Positions 61,735-64,000 of a stretch of 64,000 nt of DNA are shown here, piece by piece. The position numbers were made by a program, and so were the translations under genes. Below the pieces are notes generated by a model. The model saw nothing but the letters and a program-made list of their open reading frames with translations. It made no database searches and was not told the origin of the DNA. Source of the DNA: Yponomeuta sedellus (lineage: Eukaryota > Arthropoda > Insecta > Lepidoptera > Yponomeutidae); the NCBI GenBank assembly GCA_934045075.1, contig OW203751.1, forward strand, positions 2,925,822 to 2,989,821. Reading direction: 5' to 3'. Position 1 is the first letter of the stretch. Each line of letters opens with the position of its first letter.

Positions 61735-62394
61735 TTAACAGAGTTTATACTAGGCTAGACACAATCGTTCCCCGTTAACATTATTTTAATACCAGACATC
61801 TTTGTCTCTTAAGCCTGCGCAGACGAGGGACTTTTGTCCCCAAGGGACAAAAGTCCCTGAATCGTAAAAAAATGTCCTCCGAGTAGGTACTTGTCGCGGA
61901 CTCAGCGCTTACGGTGTGCGGTCATTTGTTCCCCGGAAATTGAGTGAAGCGTACGCTATGAAAGCAAATATTCTGAGATTGCATTGTGTTGTAATTTACA
62001 TGAAGTTGAAAAAGAAAAGGCGTTAAATAAAAGAGGACACCGAACTTTTGTCCAGTCTGGTCTCTTGATGTCCTCGGTAACTTGAGGGACTTTGTACGGG
62101 GTACTTTTAGTCCTTCGTGTGCGTTATTCGATACAATTTATAAGAGATCTATATCGACGGACAACATAAATACCCGGGGATAGTCCCTCGTCTGCGCAGG
62201 CCTTTTAACTCTCGAGAACTCATCAAAACCGTTGTTTGAATAGGTGCTTCATAATTTATAAATGGCAATGAGTACCTTGTTTCATAAATTACTGCATATT
62301 TTTGGTAGATTTAAATAATCCTTTGTGTTACGATAGACTTTTTTGCCCAGAGTAGGTATGCTTAACTCATTTTTTAATTATCTTGAGGAATCTT
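61735..62394 (-). pseudogene. decayed LINE-J 3' part with MITE inside
   Basis: AGTTAATTAACAGAGTTTAT and AATACCAGACATCTTTGTCT match reversed LINE-J. After the MITE, TTTAAATAATCCTTTGTGTT and GACTTTTTTGCCCAGAGTA continue it poorly. Confidence 0.5.
61813..62201. mobile_element. MITE with 20 bp TIRs and internal hairpin
   Basis: GCCTGCGCAGACGAGGGACT at 61813-61832 is exactly inverted at 62182-62201. TTAA precedes it (61809-61812) and recurs at 62205-62208, hinting at piggyBac-type insertion, although three extra bases lie at the right. AGGGACTTTTGTCCC / CAA / GGGACAAAAGTCCCT at 61826-61858 is a perfect hairpin. Confidence 0.75.
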
Positions 62395-62905
62395 GTTGTA
62401 GAAGAAATCTGGGGTAAGCTTATCCCTTTATCATGCTACTACGAGAAATCTAGAGTTAGCTTTTAGCTACACTATGCCCCTACGAGAAATATTTGATTAG
62501 CTTTTTCCGTTATTGACGACCGCTCGTTTTGACGACCTCTGTGGCGCACCGGTATCACCTATCATGCAATATATCCGGGTTCGAACCCCGGCTGGGGACA
62601 AAAAAACTCCAGTTCTTGGACGTTAACATGTTTGTGACGTCGTTGTTTCTGGTTCTCATAACTCAGGATACCCTAGTGTGGGGCCAGAAGCAATGTGTCT
62701 GTATGTAAATGTTATGTTACGTTATTTTGTCCCTGGGAGAAATTTGAAAAAGAGAAATTTGGGGTTGGAGTTTTCCATAAATAAGCTTTTATGAGAAATG
62801 CTGGGGTTAGCTTATCTCTTTTTTATGATCTTACGAGAAATCTGGGGTTAGGTCTCGCTCCACTACACTCCTACGAGAAAACTGCGGTTAACTTATTATG
62901 AATAC
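62395..62905 (+). repeat. minisatellite of about 40-43 bp units, split by SINE-B
   Basis: TACGAGAAATCTGGGGTTAG-like units at about 62404, 62445, 62485, then 62750, 62793, 62836 and 62876. Diverged units; a SINE-B lies between the third and later ones. Confidence 0.65.
62530..62725 (+). mobile_element. SINE-B copy 6
   Basis: GACGACCTCTGTGGCGCACC head, B box GGGTTCGAACCCCGGCTGGG, GTGACGTCGTTGTTTCTGGT, GTGGGGCCAGAAGCAATGTG and ATGTTATGTT tail. Full length. Confidence 0.85.
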
Positions 62906-63066
62906 TTTTATCGCACATAGGCATATGTATAAGACGACAAACTTACTGCCTTTTCTACCAGTCACCCCCTTGAGCTGTAACCGCTTTTTCTTTTGTATGC
63001 TTCTTCTTGGAACAGCTTTTCCATTTAAGTATGTGACGGTGCAAACCTCTTTACACCATTTTTTTA

Positions 63067-63313
63067 TACTATTTTTATTTTTAATGCACTAACCCGTGCT
63101 AAGGACAAATTTAAAAACTGTAAGTGATGCAATTTACTAAAGCCAGAGGATGTCGCTGCCTGTACGTAATACAGAGAATAGTGTAAAGAGGTTCGAAATT
63201 TCACTGATGCCGGTGAGTCGCCCATTAGCTCAATTGGAAGAGCGCTGGCACGGATAGCCAGAGGTCGCGGGTTCGAATCCCGGCATGGGTGAAATTTAAA
63301 GCCTCTTAATAGT
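63067..63313 (+). mobile_element. SINE-C, double-tailed
   Basis: Reversed tail ACTATTTTTATTTTTAATGC to AAATTTAAAAAC, then forward TGTAAGTGATGCAATTTACT, leader, an intact-looking core (GCTCAATTGGAAGAGCGCTG; GGTTCGAATCCCGG) and end AATAGTTTTTTAT. Confidence 0.85.
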
Positions 63314-63339
63314 TTTTTATATTTCTTTAATTATACTGT

Positions 63340-63485
63340 CTATCATTTTCAAAAATTTTAAATTACGTCACCCATTTTTAAGATTTCCCTCATTTTTAGC
63401 ATTACTGCTTTACATTTTGACTAGACCTGACAATTTTTTCCTGCTTATTCCGTTTTTATCCAGTTTTCTGTTTTTTTATTGTAAA
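63340..63485 (-). pseudogene. second copy of the unknown coding remnant
   Basis: Minus strand reads SKCKAVMLKMREILKMGDVI between stops, paralogous to 18577-18792. Flanking CCGTTTTTATCCAGTTTTCT also matches (TTACCGGGTTTCCTG at 18828). Confidence 0.4.
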
Positions 63486-64000
63486 CTAGCTGACCTAGCG
63501 ACTTCGTACTGCATAACAGTGAATTCTTCAGTCAGCACCACACTGCTACTAAGGGTACCTCGCAATTTTGATTTCCCACCTGCTTAGCAGTTGAATACTG
63601 AGCCTTGGCTCAGCAGTCGGGTTCTTGAGTAATTTTTTTCATTATTTTCGGGTTATTTTTTTTTTTCAGTATTTTATTTTGTAATTTCCGTTTCCCAACA
63701 CTTTTTTTACTTCTGGCCGAACGTAATCTAAAACGGAATTCGAATTCGCAAGTCAGGTATTCCCGAATTGTTATTTACAACATGATGTTTTAATGGTCTT
63801 CTAATGGACGATATGACTGTCATGGCGTCATTTTATACTAATTACTTGATTGGTCTAAATAAGTCCTTAGCTGCGTCTACAAAGCTGCTGACTTATGAAT
63901 GATACAAAAGACTTTATTAAGATAATTTAGTGAAATACAGAGCACAATCTTACACATGAAAGCATAAAAATATACATCCACAAACGTTTCGTCCAAAGTA
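63486..64000. other. Helitron-1 end, then unassigned
   Basis: CTAGCTGACCTAGCGACTTC at 63486 is a Helitron-1 CTAG end. ACTGAGCCTTGGCTCAG at about 63596 is a small hairpin. The rest shows nothing recognised. Confidence 0.35.

Noticed and set aside
62395..62905. CRISPR-like 40 bp periodicity
   Set aside because: Whole units are similar, with no unique spacers and no cas genes.
63220..63292. A tRNA gene (A and B boxes, cloverleaf-like pairing)
   Set aside because: The same core occurs in many dispersed SINE-C copies with leader and tail, and the anticodon-loop position 33 is C rather than T. It is a SINE core, not a host tRNA.

Overview
This is nuclear DNA of an insect, most likely a moth or butterfly (Lepidoptera). 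The evidence is the repeat community: 5S-rRNA-derived and tRNA-derived SINEs, non-LTR 3' ends carrying the paired motif GATCGCTCTTAGCGATAAG, RTE-like tails reading GEAYVQQWT, A^TC...CTAG^T Helitron-like elements and many TIR elements. There is no operon structure, ribosome-binding site, CRISPR array or prokaryotic gene. I found no host gene I can name. Nearly every stretch that looks coding is low-complexity sequence, a SINE, or the decayed 3' end of a retrotransposon. A species cannot be named from this window.

Layout. 1-4.6 kb: RTE-like tails, a 113-139 bp minisatellite, and a block of SINEs (A, B, C) in tandem and nested arrangements. 4.6-9.3 kb: a LINE-T 3' end with an inserted 5S-SINE, running into a 3.86 kb (TCTA)n array, all inside a split Tc1-like MITE. 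9.3-32 kb: repeats with a few unassigned islands; a possible host 5' exon lies at 22223-22777. 32-37 kb: TIR elements and a 171-175 bp minisatellite made from one of them. 37-50 kb: unassigned AT-rich sequence, a chimeric LINE/E-unit locus holding a hAT remnant, a hammerhead-like fold, a 579 bp palindrome and two of four copies of a 307-311 bp MITE. 50-51 kb: a miniature LTR retrotransposon with intact target duplication and a MITE nested in one LTR. 51-64 kb: more LINE ends, MITEs, Helitrons and SINEs.

How the parts relate. Several LINE families explain the microsatellites: (TCTA)n, (CATA)n, (AAATG)n, (TC)n and (GAT)n tracts each begin where a LINE 3' end stops. Target-site duplications support many insertions (7 bp for A5; 11-13 bp for C2, the foldback C in LINE-J, 5S-SINE copies and LINE-Q; 8 bp for hAT and MITE-R; 5 bp for the LTR element, its MITE and TIR-Z; TA for MITE-G and repeat I), so a relative age order can be read.

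The most notable pattern is that three unrelated SINE families (A, C and 5S) each include copies with an inverted piece of their own 3' tail at the 5' end. In family C these reach full head-to-head hairpins of the tRNA-like core. Two such copies have 11 and 13 bp target duplications, which fits target-primed reverse transcription at both ends better than a DNA transposon.

Family names (SINE-A, MITE-L and so on) are local labels, not database names. SINE strand follows the internal promoter sense.
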